Shown here: in pieces, positions 15,960 through 24,952 of the stretch
How the letters are laid out: each line of letters begins with the position of its first letter
Numbering within the stretch: the first letter of the stretch is position 1
Source of the DNA: JBFWML01 sp050251635
GTDB lineage: Bacteria > Campylobacterota > Campylobacteria > Campylobacterales > SZUA-545
Length of the DNA stretch: 64,000 nucleotides
NCBI GenBank assembly: GCA_050251635.1
Contig: JBFWML010000002.1
Coordinates: 1 to 64,000, forward strand
Direction: 5' to 3'
Program-made: the position numbers and the translations under genes
Notes under the pieces: model-generated
The model's database searches: none
What the model was told of the DNA's origin: nothing
Seen by the model: only the letters and a program-made list of their open reading frames with translations

Positions 15960-17340
15960 GCACCGCAATCAGATCGGTCGGCAGCATCGAAAAGTCGGCC
16001 CCTTCATAGCGGGCCGCCGCTTCGGTGTGGGCCAAACTGGCGGTAACGGCCGCCTCCAAGGGGCCGTAACCCTGCGCCAGCAGGCTGCCGATCAAACCGG
16101 TCAGCACATCGCCGCTGCCGCCCTTGGCCAGCACCGGACTGCCGTGCGGGTTGAGATAACGGCGGTTTTGGTGGGCGATAATGACGTTGGCCCCCTTTAA
16201 AAGCAGCACCGCTTCGGGAAACGCCTCGCTAAATTTGCGGGCCAGCTCCAGCCGGTTTTCCTGCACCTCTTCGACCGTGTGGCTGCCCAAATCGCACAGC
16301 TTCAAAAGTCCGGCAAACTCCTTCGGGTGCGGCGTCAAAACCAACGGATGCTTTTTTTGCAACAGCTTCAGCACCATCGGGCGGGCCAGCGCATCGGCAT
16401 CGAGCGCCACGGGCAGATCGTCGATCATCTCCAGCAGTTCGTCGTCAATAAACGCTTCACCCAGACCCATACCCAGCGCCACGGCGGTTGTGCCCGCCTG
16501 AGGGCGGCGCGATTGCATCAGATCAAAGGGGACGTTTAAGTGGTGTTCGCGGGCGATCACCGTGCTTAAGCCCGCGCCAAAACGCAGGGCCGCCAGCGCG
16601 CACAAAACCGCCGCGCCGGGCTTTTCGCCCATGACGGTGGCCAAATGGCCGTAGCTGCCCTTGTGGCTGTCCTGATTTTCCCGCACGGGCAGCATCCAGT
16701 CCTGAGGCTCCAACAAAAAGGCGTCGCTTTCGCCCATATAGGCTTCGCGGGGCAGGCCCAAGTCGGCCACCACGATATCGCCCGCCTTGTCTTTGATGCG
16801 ATCGTTAAAGAGCGCGAGCTTGGGCGCGCCCATCGTGACGGTAATATCCATGCGCGCGCAGGTGTCGTAGTTGCCGTCTTTGGAGACGCCGCTGGGCACG
16901 TCGCAGGCGATTTTAAAGGCGTCGCACATATCCATTTGGGAAATGAGCTTCACCCCCCAATCGTCCAGTTTGCGGTTAAAGCCGCTGCCAAAAAGCGCAT
17001 CCACCAAAATATCGCACGGCTCGATCGCCTCCGTCTCCCGCACGCCCAGCGCGCGGATGCGTTCAAGCTGCCGAGCCGCCAGTTCGCTGGCCGCCCCCAG
17101 CGGCATAAAAACGCTCACCTCAAATCCGCCCGCCGTCAACAAAAGCCGCGCCAGCGCCAGCCCGTCGGCGCCGTTGTTTCCGCTGCCCGCGACGATCAGC
17201 ACGTTTGCGGTTTCGAAACGCTCCGTAATCACCCGTTTCATCGCCAGCGCGGCGTGCTCCATCAGCAGCTCTTCGCTCATGCCGAAGGTCTCCACCGCCC
17301 GCCTATCGAGATGCTCAACCGATTCGTATAACGCGATCAC
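15916..17340 (-). CDS. nnr: Bifunctional NAD(P)H-hydrate epimerase / ADP-dependent NAD(P)HX dehydratase
   Basis: This 474-residue metabolite-repair enzyme rescues hydrated NADH and NADPH. The N-terminal YjeF_N epimerase domain (about residues 1-200) contains VAGSGNNGADGLALARLL and the Asp-containing VDALFGSGFNRKL. The C-terminal ribokinase-fold dehydratase domain has TPHPKEFAGLL, LLKGANVII, NPHGSPVLAKGGSGDVLTGLIGSLLAQG (the ATP/ADP site GGSGDVLTG) and an AHTEAA end. Length and order match the fused bacterial enzyme. It lies nine bases downstream of flgB on the same strand, so it may be read from the flgB promoter. Confidence 0.93.
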   Translation of the reverse strand: MIALYESVEHLDRRAVETFGMSEELLMEHAALAMKRVITERFETANVLIVAGSGNNGADGLALARLLLTAGGFEVSVFMPLGAASELAARQLERIRALGVRETEAIEPCDILVDALFGSGFNRKLDDWGVKLISQMDMCDAFKIACDVPSGVSKDGNYDTCARMDITVTMGAPKLALFNDRIKDKAGDIVVADLGLPREAYMGESDAFLLEPQDWMLPVRENQDSHKGSYGHLATVMGEKPGAAVLCALAALRFGAGLSTVIAREHHLNVPFDLMQSRRPQAGTTAVALGMGLGEAFIDDELLEMIDDLPVALDADALARPMVLKLLQKKHPLVLTPHPKEFAGLLKLCDLGSHTVEEVQENRLELARKFSEAFPEAVLLLKGANVIIAHQNRRYLNPHGSPVLAKGGSGDVLTGLIGSLLAQGYGPLEAAVTASLAHTEAAARYEGADFSMLPTDLIAVLSGLGLPAEAPHPA

Positions 17341-17349
17341 GCAAAATCC

Positions 17350-17775
17350 TTAGAGGTTTTTGGAAGATTCCAGCACCGCGGCGAAAATGGCGCGGTTTTT
17401 TTGGTAGGCGCTGGTCAGCGCGTTGTACATCACGCCGTTTTTGGACAGCTCGCTGGTTTCCACGTCCAGATCAACCGTGTTTCCGTCGTTGCGGGCCATA
17501 TGGCCGTCGCGGTAAAAAAGCACCGGCTTTTGGGGGCCGCTGTCTTTGGGCTGCAGGTGCATGGACGAGGTGGCCGCCAGGGAGAGCTTTTTCTCCTTGT
17601 GGCGGTTAAACTCCTTATGCGCCTGCTCGGCCAGCATCCCTTCGAAGTGAATATCCTTGGAGCGGTAAAAGGGGGTGTCCACGTTGGCGAGGTTGCTGGA
17701 GATGAGATCCTGCCGGGTTGCCCGCGCGTTGAGCGCCGCCTGAATGTATTTGGTTGAACGGTTGGTTTCAATCAC
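17350..17775 (-). CDS. flgB: FlgB, flagellar basal-body proximal rod protein
   Basis: FlgB forms part of the proximal rod of the flagellum in the periplasm. The 141-residue protein shows the rod-family N-terminal motif RQDLISSNLANVDTPFYRSKDIHF, which includes the conserved SNLANVDTP, and the C-terminal coiled region with LSKNGVMYNALTSAYQKN. The size fits FlgB. It starts with GTG at 17775 behind AGGAG. Unusually, flgC and fliE do not follow; the next gene is nnr. A sigma54-like promoter lies upstream (17813-17830), consistent with RpoN control of rod genes in Campylobacter. Confidence 0.93.
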   Translation of the reverse strand: MIETNRSTKYIQAALNARATRQDLISSNLANVDTPFYRSKDIHFEGMLAEQAHKEFNRHKEKKLSLAATSSMHLQPKDSGPQKPVLFYRDGHMARNDGNTVDLDVETSELSKNGVMYNALTSAYQKNRAIFAAVLESSKNL

Positions 17776-17812
17776 GCCGGCTCCTTCTGCCTGTGCTTTG
17801 TTGGAGATTGTA

Positions 17813-17830
17813 GAGCAAAAACCATTCCGC
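17813..17830 (-). promoter_or_regulatory. Sigma54-like promoter of flgB
   Basis: On the minus strand GG at 17828-17827 is followed after exactly ten bases by GC at 17816-17815, with a perfect TTTGCT around the -12 element; the -24 box (CGGAATG) is only a partial match to TGGCACG. The inferred transcript start would be about 27 bases upstream of the GTG start. Confidence 0.55.
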
Positions 17831-17895
17831 GAAGCTGATGTTCATTGCATCCGCGTTAAAATCCCTCCCATTAATCCCCCCGCAAGGATTTTGTT

Positions 17896-18558
17896 TTGTC
17901 CCCCTTAAGCGTTTGCATTCTTTCCGGCGGCATGGACAGCGCCACCGCCACCGCTATCACCCTGCAAGAGGGCCGCGAAGTGGTGGCGGTTCATTTTGAT
18001 TACAACCAACGCACCGAAGCCCGCGAAAAACGGGCCTTTAACGATCTGTGCGACGCCTTTGGCATTACCCGCCGCTATCAGATCGATCTGCGGTTTTTTG
18101 AGCAGATTGGCGCGTCGGCCCTGACCGATCGGGCCATTGCCGTGCCCGAAAATTTCGGCAGCGGCGTGCCGGTGACCTATGTCCCCTTTCGAAACGGCAT
18201 TTTCCTCTCCGTCGCCGCCGCAATCGCCGAAAAGGAGGGCGCGGACCGGATTGTGATCGGCGCGGTCGAAGAGGACTCCAGCGGCTACCCCGACTGCCGC
18301 GAAAGTTTTTTGGACGCCCTACAAGCGGCGATCAACCTCGGCACCAAAGAAGAAACGAATATTCAAATCACCGCGCCACTCGTGCATCTGAAAAAAGAGC
18401 AGATTGTCGCCGAAGCCCTCCGCCGCAACGTGCCGCTGGAACTAACCTGGAGCTGCTACCAATCCGAAGAGAAGGCTTGCGGCGTCTGCGAAAGCTGCCG
18501 CTTGCGCCTAAAGGGTTTTGAAAAGGCCGGGCTTCAAGACCCCATTTCTTACCGATAA
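17896..18558 (+). CDS. queC: QueC, 7-cyano-7-deazaguanine (preQ0) synthase
   Basis: QueC converts 7-carboxy-7-deazaguanine to preQ0 with ATP and ammonia in the queuosine pathway. The 220-residue protein has the N-type ATP pyrophosphatase loop LSGGMDSATA (residues 9-18) and the C-terminal zinc site CYQSEEKACGVCESC. It uses a TTG start at 17896 preceded by AAGG. Other queuosine genes in the window are queD (21236) and queF (28504); queE is not seen. The next gene is a P-type ATPase transcribed in the same direction after 40 bases. Confidence 0.96.
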   Translation: MSPLSVCILSGGMDSATATAITLQEGREVVAVHFDYNQRTEAREKRAFNDLCDAFGITRRYQIDLRFFEQIGASALTDRAIAVPENFGSGVPVTYVPFRNGIFLSVAAAIAEKEGADRIVIGAVEEDSSGYPDCRESFLDALQAAINLGTKEETNIQITAPLVHLKKEQIVAEALRRNVPLELTWSCYQSEEKACGVCESCRLRLKGFEKAGLQDPISYR

Positions 18559-18598
18559 AGTTTTTTGATAGGATCGGCCAAACTCAAAAGGCGGTTCC

Positions 18599-21259
18599 AT
18601 GGAAAATTTGCCCGAACTTTGGCACCATCTACCCCAAGAGGATGTTTTTGAGGCGCTTAAAAGCGATCACCGCACCGGTTTGAGCGAGGAGGAGGTTGTC
18701 GCCCGGCGGCGGCTTTTTGGCCAGAACCGCATCAGCCAAAAAAAGCCGGTTTCGCCGATCGTGCGGTTTTTGCTGCAATTTCACAACCCGCTCATCTATA
18801 TTCTTTTGGCGGCGGGCACGGTTGCGCTTTTGCTGGGCGAAACGATCGATGCCGGGGTTATTTACGGCGTGGTCATCGCCAACGCGGTGATCGGGTTTAT
18901 TCAGGAATCCAAGGCCGAAGCGGCGATCGATTCGTTGAAAAATATGCTCTCTTCCCAATGCGTCGTCCTGCGCGGCGGCAAAAAACAGACCGTCGCCGCA
19001 ACCGATCTGGTGCCCGGCGATTGGGTCTATCTGGCTTCGGGCGATAAGGTCGGGGCGGATTTGCGGCTCTTTAAAACCCGCGATCTGCAGATTGACGAAT
19101 CGGCCCTCACGGGCGAATCGGTTAGCAGCCAAAAAACCCCGGCCACTTTGAACAAAGAGACCGTCTTAGCCGATCGCAACAATATGGCCTACGCCGGAAC
19201 GCTGGTCACCTACGGTCAGGGCCAAGGCATTGTCATTGCCACGGGGGATAAAACCGAAACGGGCAAAATCGCCCACCTTATCAGCGAGGCAACTGCCATC
19301 GAAACCCCCCTCACCCAAAAAATCGCCGCCTTTTCCAAAATTCTTTTATGGGTGATTTTGGGCTTGGCGGCGGTCACTTTCGCGGTGGGGCTTTTGCGCG
19401 GGCAAGCGGCGATCGAGGTCTTTATGGCCGCCGTGGCGCTGAGCGTTGCGGCCATTCCCGAAGGCTTGCCGGCAGTGGTCACCATCACGCTGGCGATCGG
19501 GGTGGGCAAAATGGCCTCGCGCAACGCGATTATCCGCAAACTTCCTGCGGTGGAGACGCTTGGAAGCACCACGGTGATCTGCTCGGATAAAACCGGCACG
19601 CTGACGCAAAACCGTATGACGGTTCAGCAGATTGTTGCCGGAGGCGAAAGCGTCGATCGCTCCGATCAAACGCCGATCGACCCCCATACCAACCGCGCGC
19701 TTCTTGAAACCCTGCGGGCGGGGCTGTTGTGTAACGACTCCAAACTGGTCGAAAAAGAGGGCCGGATTCAAACCGAAGGCGACCCCACCGAAGGCGCATT
19801 GATTGCCGCCGCCGCGCTAGCGGGGCTGCAACACGAACCGCTCGAAAGGGAGCATCCGCGACTCGACAGTATTCCCTTTGAATCGGACCGGCAATATATG
19901 GCGACGCTGCACGAACTGGGCGCGACCGAAAACGCCCTTTACGTCAAAGGCTCCCTGGAGCGCATCCTCTCTTTGTGCGACCGGACGCTGGAGGCTTCGG
20001 GCAGCATGGCGCCTATTGAGCGCGCCGCCATCGAAAAAACGGCCCACACGCTCGCCGCGCAGGGGTTGCGCGTGCTGGCTTTTGCGGCGGATTATCCCGG
20101 CACGCAGGTGCAAAACCTCGACGGTTTTAGACAAAACGAACCAAAAAACCTGATTTTTCTGGGACTGCAGGCGATGATCGATCCGCCCCGCCAAGAGGCG
20201 ATCGACGCCGTGGCCGCCTGCCAAAAAGCGGGCATTACCGTCAAAATGATCACCGGCGATCATGTTCTGACCGCCTCGGCCATTGCCGAAAAGATCGGCA
20301 TTGCCAAACCGAAAGAAACGGCGCTCAGCGGAGCGGAGCTTTCGGCTTTAAGCGATCACGAACTGCTCGAAGCGGCCCAAAAAATCAACGTCTTTGCCCG
20401 CGTCGCGCCCGAACAAAAACTCAAACTCGTCACCGCTTTGCAAGCGCGGGGCCAAGTGGTCGCCATGACCGGCGACGGGGTCAACGACGCGCCGGCACTC
20501 AAACAAGCCGATATCGGCGTGGCGATGGGGATTACCGGAACGGAGGTGAGCAAAGAGGCCGCCGATATGGTTTTGACCGATGACAACTTCGCCTCGATCG
20601 CCGCCGCGGTTGAAGAGGGACGCGGGGTGTACGACAATCTCATTAAATTTATCGCATGGATTTTGCCCACCAATCTGGGTCAGGGGCTGGTGATTATGCT
20701 GGCCATTTTGCTGGGCACGGCGCTTCCGGTTTTGCCCGTGCAGGCGTTGTGGCTCAATATGACAACCGCCGTCTTTTTGGGATTGATGCTGGCCTTTGAG
20801 CCCAAAGAGACGGGACTGATGCGCCGCAAGCCCCGTGCGCCCGATGCGCCGATTCTCAGCGGCGAAATCATCGGGCGGATTGTTTTGATCGGCTCTTTGC
20901 TGCTGATTGGCTCTTTTGGTCTGTTTCAATACGCGATCGATGCCGGACGCAGCGTCGAGGAGGCGCGCACCCTGGCGGTGACGCTCTTTGTGGTGGTGCA
21001 GAGCTTTTATCTCTTAAACTGCCGCACCCTGAAAATCAGCCTCTTTAAGATCAGCTTCTTTTCCAACCTCTGGGTACTCGGCGGTTTAGGAATGATGCTC
21101 ATAAGCCAGCTGCTCTTTATCTATACGCCGGTGATGAACACCCTTTTTCAAAGCGCGCCGATCACCGCGATCGACTGGGGCATTATGCTGATTTACGGGC
21201 TGCTGGTTTTATTGATCGTAGAGGCCGAAAAGGGATTAAGAAACCGCAAGGCCCGTTGA
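18599..21259 (+). CDS. P2-type cation-transporting ATPase (Ca2+/Na+-pump like)
   Basis: This 886-residue P-type ATPase has the N-terminal cation-ATPase domain (LPQEDVFEALKSD...GLSEEEVVARR), the actuator TGES (Thr171-Ser174), the M4 motif IPEGLPAVVTITLAIG, the phosphorylation motif DKTGTLT (Asp330) and the hinge TGDGVNDAPALK. The PEGLP motif and overall likeness to PMR1/SERCA-type bacterial pumps point to the P2A subgroup exporting Ca2+, Mn2+ or possibly Na+; the ion cannot be settled here. It sits in the inner membrane. An extended -10-like TGATAGGAT occurs about 25 bases before the start. Its 3' end overlaps the convergent queD by 24 bases. Confidence 0.93.
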   Translation: MENLPELWHHLPQEDVFEALKSDHRTGLSEEEVVARRRLFGQNRISQKKPVSPIVRFLLQFHNPLIYILLAAGTVALLLGETIDAGVIYGVVIANAVIGFIQESKAEAAIDSLKNMLSSQCVVLRGGKKQTVAATDLVPGDWVYLASGDKVGADLRLFKTRDLQIDESALTGESVSSQKTPATLNKETVLADRNNMAYAGTLVTYGQGQGIVIATGDKTETGKIAHLISEATAIETPLTQKIAAFSKILLWVILGLAAVTFAVGLLRGQAAIEVFMAAVALSVAAIPEGLPAVVTITLAIGVGKMASRNAIIRKLPAVETLGSTTVICSDKTGTLTQNRMTVQQIVAGGESVDRSDQTPIDPHTNRALLETLRAGLLCNDSKLVEKEGRIQTEGDPTEGALIAAAALAGLQHEPLEREHPRLDSIPFESDRQYMATLHELGATENALYVKGSLERILSLCDRTLEASGSMAPIERAAIEKTAHTLAAQGLRVLAFAADYPGTQVQNLDGFRQNEPKNLIFLGLQAMIDPPRQEAIDAVAACQKAGITVKMITGDHVLTASAIAEKIGIAKPKETALSGAELSALSDHELLEAAQKINVFARVAPEQKLKLVTALQARGQVVAMTGDGVNDAPALKQADIGVAMGITGTEVSKEAADMVLTDDNFASIAAAVEEGRGVYDNLIKFIAWILPTNLGQGLVIMLAILLGTALPVLPVQALWLNMTTAVFLGLMLAFEPKETGLMRRKPRAPDAPILSGEIIGRIVLIGSLLLIGSFGLFQYAIDAGRSVEEARTLAVTLFVVVQSFYLLNCRTLKISLFKISFFSNLWVLGGLGMMLISQLLFIYTPVMNTLFQSAPITAIDWGIMLIYGLLVLLIVEAEKGLRNRKAR

Positions 21260-21799
21260 TTTTTCCCACAGCAGCGGGTCGCTCCACTCATCCCTGACCC
21301 CGCGGGAAAACTCAAATTCGGCGGGGTTTAAAAGCCCCATTTTGGGGTTATTCACATCGGCTTTAAAGGCTTGCGCGTAGCCGGTTTCGGTTTCGTGAAC
21401 AATGACGCTGTGAACCTGCACCGCCCCTTCGCCGTTGATCGCTTCCGCGGCGGAAATCACCCGATCGGCCATCATCAAGATCACCCGCGCAAACTGTTCG
21501 GCGGAGGGGCTGACGGGCAAAACCACCCACCGTTTACTCAGCCGCTTCATCGCTTCAATATACTCGGGGCTATCTTCGCGCCAGATCGCTACGCTGTGAT
21601 CAAAGCTGTCGATCAGCTCTTTGACCAGCGTTTTGACCCGCGAAAAATCCATCACCATCTGACCGTGATCGAGCGCGCCGGCTTCGAGCAGCAGTTCGAC
21701 TTTATAGGAGTGACCGTGGATGCTTTCGCGGCAGCGCTCCGTCAAACAGCCGCGCACGATATGGGCGTTTTCAAATTTAAAAAGTTTGCGGATAATCAT
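21236..21799 (-). CDS. queD: QueD-like 6-carboxy-5,6,7,8-tetrahydropterin synthase
   Basis: QueD makes 6-carboxytetrahydropterin from dihydroneopterin triphosphate, an early step toward queuosine. The 187-residue protein carries the zinc-binding histidines and catalytic cysteine of the family in FENAHIVRGCLTERCRESIHGHSY, the DSFDHSVAIW segment, and HETETGYAQ near the end. At 187 residues it is longer than the usual 120-140, mainly through an insertion between these blocks and a C-terminal extension, as in other campylobacterial homologues. It starts one base after the end of ruvC's reading, so ruvC and queD form a minus-strand pair next to the origin. Confidence 0.92.
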   Translation of the reverse strand: MIIRKLFKFENAHIVRGCLTERCRESIHGHSYKVELLLEAGALDHGQMVMDFSRVKTLVKELIDSFDHSVAIWREDSPEYIEAMKRLSKRWVVLPVSPSAEQFARVILMMADRVISAAEAINGEGAVQVHSVIVHETETGYAQAFKADVNNPKMGLLNPAEFEFSRGVRDEWSDPLLWEKSTGLAVS

Positions 21800-21800
21800 G

Positions 21801-22277
21801 CTATTTCCTTAACAAAACCCGCTGACCGTGCGTGATTGCCACGGCGATCGCATCGGTGATATCCAGCGGCTTGATCTCCTGTTTTATACCCAGAATCACC
21901 TTGACCATATAGGCCACCTGCTCCTTGGCGGCCTTGCCTTTTCCGGTCACCGATTTTTTCACTTGCAGGGGTGTATATTCGTGAAAATTGCCCAACTCCT
22001 GAATAATTTTGAGCGACAAAGCGCCTCGAAACTGGGCCAGCTTGATCACCGTCTTGGGGTTATGGGCAAAGAAAATATCTTCGATCGCCACCTCGTCGAT
22101 CGCATGGTTTTTTAAAATCAGATCCAACCCCTCAATAAGTTGGGGAATCTGCTCCTGAAGGTGCCCGGCGGCAATTTTAATAAATCCCGCTTCGCTTAAA
22201 GAAAACTTTTTTTGATCCACTTTAATAAGCGCGTAACCGCATTTTGAAGTGCCGGGATCGATTCCGAGAATGGTCAC
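21801..22277 (-). CDS. ruvC: RuvC, Holliday-junction endodeoxyribonuclease
   Basis: RuvC resolves Holliday junctions together with RuvAB. The 158-residue protein has the acidic active-site motifs of the RNase H-like fold: GIDPGTSKCGYA at the N-terminus (Asp7), VAIEDIFFAHNPKT with the catalytic Glu, and DITDAIAVAITH at the C-terminus. Length is typical. The start is GTG at 22277. It reads away from dnaA, with the putative origin segment between the two genes. Confidence 0.96.
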   Translation of the reverse strand: MTILGIDPGTSKCGYALIKVDQKKFSLSEAGFIKIAAGHLQEQIPQLIEGLDLILKNHAIDEVAIEDIFFAHNPKTVIKLAQFRGALSLKIIQELGNFHEYTPLQVKKSVTGKGKAAKEQVAYMVKVILGIKQEIKPLDITDAIAVAITHGQRVLLRK

Positions 22278-22300
22278 CGTTGAAAATCCAATCGTAATTT

Positions 22301-22350
22301 TTATTCACAATGATTTCACCCTGTGAATAACTCTTTTCACCGGGGTGATC
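22301..22350. other. Putative oriC segment 1: DnaA-box-like repeats between ruvC and dnaA
   Basis: TTATTCACA at 22301-22309 and its exact reverse complement TGTGAATAA at 22322-22330 form a perfect 9-bp inverted pair; each differs from the E. coli consensus TTATCCACA at one base. Between and beside them are TTTCACC (22314-22320) and TTTTCACC (22334-22341). Together with the adjacent dnaA gene this is the expected position of a campylobacterial oriC1. Confidence 0.7.
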
Positions 22351-22360
22351 ATGGGGCCTA

Positions 22361-22369
22361 TGATATAAT
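22361..22369 (+). promoter_or_regulatory. Extended -10 promoter element of dnaA
   Basis: TGATATAAT is an exact extended -10 (TGnTATAAT). It lies 27 bases before the chosen dnaA start and just downstream of the DnaA-box-like repeats, so DnaA binding could repress the gene. No good -35 box is visible, as is common in this phylum. Confidence 0.65.
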
Positions 22370-22395
22370 CGACCCACTTAACAGGGAGGGTGATC

Positions 22396-23715
22396 GTGAT
22401 TTTTGAAACGGTGCGACAAGAGCTTAAAAAAGTCCTCCCCGTGACGGATTACAGCCGTTATGTGGAACCGCTCGCCTACGCCGAAAGCGAATCCAAATCG
22501 GATTTAGCCATCCTCGAAGCGCCCAACCCCTACATCGCCAGCTGGGTACAGACCAAATACAGCGCGCGGCTGGCGGACCTGTTCGAAATTCACACCGGCG
22601 TGCGGCCGCGCATCCATCTGCGCTTAAAAAGCCGCGCCAAGGGGCCCAACGTCACCCCGATCGAAACAGTCATGAAAGAGAACCGCCCGGCGCGCAGCAC
22701 GCTGCTGAACCCCTCTTATGTTTTTGACAGTTTCGTCGTGGGCAGCTCCAACCAGTTTGCCCACACTATTGCTAAAGCGGTGGCCGAAAACCCCGGAAAA
22801 ATCTACAATCCCGTCTTTTTTTACGGCGGCGTGGGGCTGGGCAAAACCCACCTGCTGCAAGCGATCGGCAATCAGTTGCAAAGCGAAGGCAAGGTGGTGA
22901 TTTATTCAACCATCGAGCAGTTTATCAACGACTTCACCTACCATTTGCGCAACCAGACGATGGACCGCTTCCGGGAAAAATACCGCAAGTGCGATCTGCT
23001 GATGATCGACGACGTGCAATTTTTGAGCGGCAAGGAAGAGACTCAAAAGGAGTTTTTTCACACCTTCAACGAACTGCACGCGGCGGGCAAACAGATTGTG
23101 CTCACCGCCGACAAATCCCCCAAACAGATAGCCGGGCTCGAAGACCGCCTCAAAAGCCGTTTCGTCTGGGGTCAGGTGGCCGATATCCAGCCTCCGGGGC
23201 TGGAGACGAAAATCGCCATTATCAAGAAAAAGTGCGAGATCGACATGATCGTGCTCGAAGACGAAATTGTCAGCTACATCGCCACCCATATGGACGAAAA
23301 TATCCGCGAGATCGAAGGGACGCTAATTAAACTCAACGCCTATTCGAAGATGATGAATCAAACCATCACGATGGATTTCGCCAAGGATGTCTTAAAAGAG
23401 CACATCAAAGAAAAGCGCGAAAATATCACCCTGGATGAAATCATCGACGTCGTGGCCAAGGAGCTTAACTGCAAACCCAGCGAAATCCGCTCCAAGTCCC
23501 GCGTCGCACGGATTGTCAACGCCCGGCGCATGGTAATTTTTTTGGCCCGCAAACTCACCCCCAACTCCATGCCCCTGATCGCCGAATACTTCGGCATGAA
23601 GGATCACACCGCCGTCAGCCACGCCATGCGTAAGATTGCTCAAATCATGGAGAGCGATGCCGATTTCAAGGTCAAGATCGAAGAGCTTTCCAACAAGATC
23701 GGTGCCCGTCACTGA
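22396..23715 (+). CDS. dnaA: DnaA, chromosomal replication initiator
   Basis: DnaA binds oriC boxes and opens the duplex. The 439-residue protein has the AAA+ Walker A GGVGLGKTHLLQAIGN, Walker B LLMIDDVQFLSGKEETQKEFF, and the C-terminal DNA-binding signature MKDHTAVSHAMRKI. The N-terminal DnaB-interaction domain is short, as in other campylobacteria. The GTG at 22396 is preferred to the GTG at 22390 because the strong AGGGAGG ends at 22389, which leaves a normal six-base spacing only for the later codon. DnaA-box-like clusters flank the gene on both sides. Confidence 0.98.
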   Translation: MIFETVRQELKKVLPVTDYSRYVEPLAYAESESKSDLAILEAPNPYIASWVQTKYSARLADLFEIHTGVRPRIHLRLKSRAKGPNVTPIETVMKENRPARSTLLNPSYVFDSFVVGSSNQFAHTIAKAVAENPGKIYNPVFFYGGVGLGKTHLLQAIGNQLQSEGKVVIYSTIEQFINDFTYHLRNQTMDRFREKYRKCDLLMIDDVQFLSGKEETQKEFFHTFNELHAAGKQIVLTADKSPKQIAGLEDRLKSRFVWGQVADIQPPGLETKIAIIKKKCEIDMIVLEDEIVSYIATHMDENIREIEGTLIKLNAYSKMMNQTITMDFAKDVLKEHIKEKRENITLDEIIDVVAKELNCKPSEIRSKSRVARIVNARRMVIFLARKLTPNSMPLIAEYFGMKDHTAVSHAMRKIAQIMESDADFKVKIEELSNKIGARH

Positions 23716-23723
23716 AAAAAGCT

Positions 23724-23814
23724 TTAGGTGAACTTAGGTGAAAAGAGAGTACAATCCTTTCAACCTAGAAAGCGCCTTCGCGAGAAGGTTTGACGGGGTT
23801 TTTCACCCTTTCAC
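23724..23814. other. Putative oriC segment 2: repeats between dnaA and dnaN
   Basis: TTAGGTGAA occurs at 23724-23732 and again at 23734-23742, one helical turn apart; its complement contains TTCACC, the core seen in segment 1. TTTCAC occurs at 23801-23806 and 23809-23814. A small hairpin CCTTC-GCGA-GAAGG lies at 23775-23788 and an AT-rich stretch (CTAAATTTTTAAAG) just downstream could be an unwinding element. The arrangement resembles the bipartite origin known from Helicobacter pylori, where the second part is downstream of dnaA. Confidence 0.55.
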
Positions 23815-23863
23815 GCCCTTCTATCTACTGCCACTAAATTTTTAAAGAGCCAAGGAGTTCCCC

Positions 23864-24931
23864 TTGAAGTTCGCCATCACAAAATCGACTCTGGAAAACA
23901 TGCTCTCAACGCTGCAGCCCTTTTTGGAAAAAAAGGACAACTCGCAGATCACCGCGCATATTCTTTTTCAGGTCGCGCCCGATGAACTGGTCCTCAAAGC
24001 AACCGATATGGAGATGGGACTGAGCATCACCTGCAAAGAGCTGATCCCCGAAAGCTTCGGCAGCTTTACCTGCCACGGTAAAAAAATCCTAGACATTATC
24101 CGTATTCTCAAAGAGGGACAGGTCACGCTCGAAAACGACGGCGACAATGTGCTGATTAAACAAAACCGCTCTAAATACAAACTGCCCAGCTTTGATGCTT
24201 CAACCTTTCCCAACTTTCCCGTCAGCGAAAATCTGCCCAAGGTCAACATCGACAGCCAAAAGCTGATTACCGCCTTTAAAAAAGTTTCCCCCGCCATTGC
24301 GGTTAACAACCCCAAATTCGAACTCAACGGCGCGCTGATCGACGTTCGCGGAGCGGTGATCAACGTGGTCTCCACCGACACCAAGCGTCTGGCCCTTTAC
24401 AAGATTGAACAGACGGCGGATAAAAACCTCTCCATCATCATTCCCAAAAAAGCGATCAGCGAAATCCAGAAGATCTTCGCCGCCGATCTCAAGCTCTATT
24501 ACGACGAAACCAACCTGATTATGGTCAGTGAAGACTACTTCTTCTTCACCAAGGTTATCAGCGGCAAGTTTCCCGACTACGAGCGGATTATTCCCAGAGA
24601 GCTTGCGCACCTCTTTACCCTCAATACCGAAAAGATGATCGATGCGATCCGTCAGGTCAGCATTCTTTCTCAGGAAATCCGCATCACCTTCGAGAGCGGG
24701 CTGATTACCTTTGAAACCCTGCAGCAAGACAACGAAGAGGCCAAAACCGGCTTTGAGACCGAGGCTACGGTGGAAAACCCCTTTAGCGTCGCAGTTAACA
24801 GCCGCTTTTTGTTGGATTTCTTAGGTCAGTGCGGAACCGAAAGCTTTGTGTTGGGCTTCAACGAACCCAATATGCCCTTCCAACTGAAAAGCGAACAGTT
24901 CTCCACCATCGTCATGCCGATCATTCTCTAA
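23864..24931 (+). CDS. dnaN: DnaN, DNA polymerase III beta sliding clamp
   Basis: The ring-shaped clamp tethers the replicative polymerase to DNA. The 355-residue protein shows the three-domain clamp plan, with a family-like N-terminus MKFAITKSTLENML, the first-domain segment FTCHGKKILDIIRIL, the central VSTDTKRLALYKIE and the C-terminal QLKSEQFSTIVMPIIL that ends in the typical hydrophobic M-P-x-x-L-like terminus. It uses a TTG start at 23864 behind AAGGAG. It lies 148 bases after dnaA, with putative origin repeats between. Confidence 0.97.
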   Translation: MKFAITKSTLENMLSTLQPFLEKKDNSQITAHILFQVAPDELVLKATDMEMGLSITCKELIPESFGSFTCHGKKILDIIRILKEGQVTLENDGDNVLIKQNRSKYKLPSFDASTFPNFPVSENLPKVNIDSQKLITAFKKVSPAIAVNNPKFELNGALIDVRGAVINVVSTDTKRLALYKIEQTADKNLSIIIPKKAISEIQKIFAADLKLYYDETNLIMVSEDYFFFTKVISGKFPDYERIIPRELAHLFTLNTEKMIDAIRQVSILSQEIRITFESGLITFETLQQDNEEAKTGFETEATVENPFSVAVNSRFLLDFLGQCGTESFVLGFNEPNMPFQLKSEQFSTIVMPIIL

Positions 24932-24952
24932 TAAAGAAACGAGTTAAAAACT

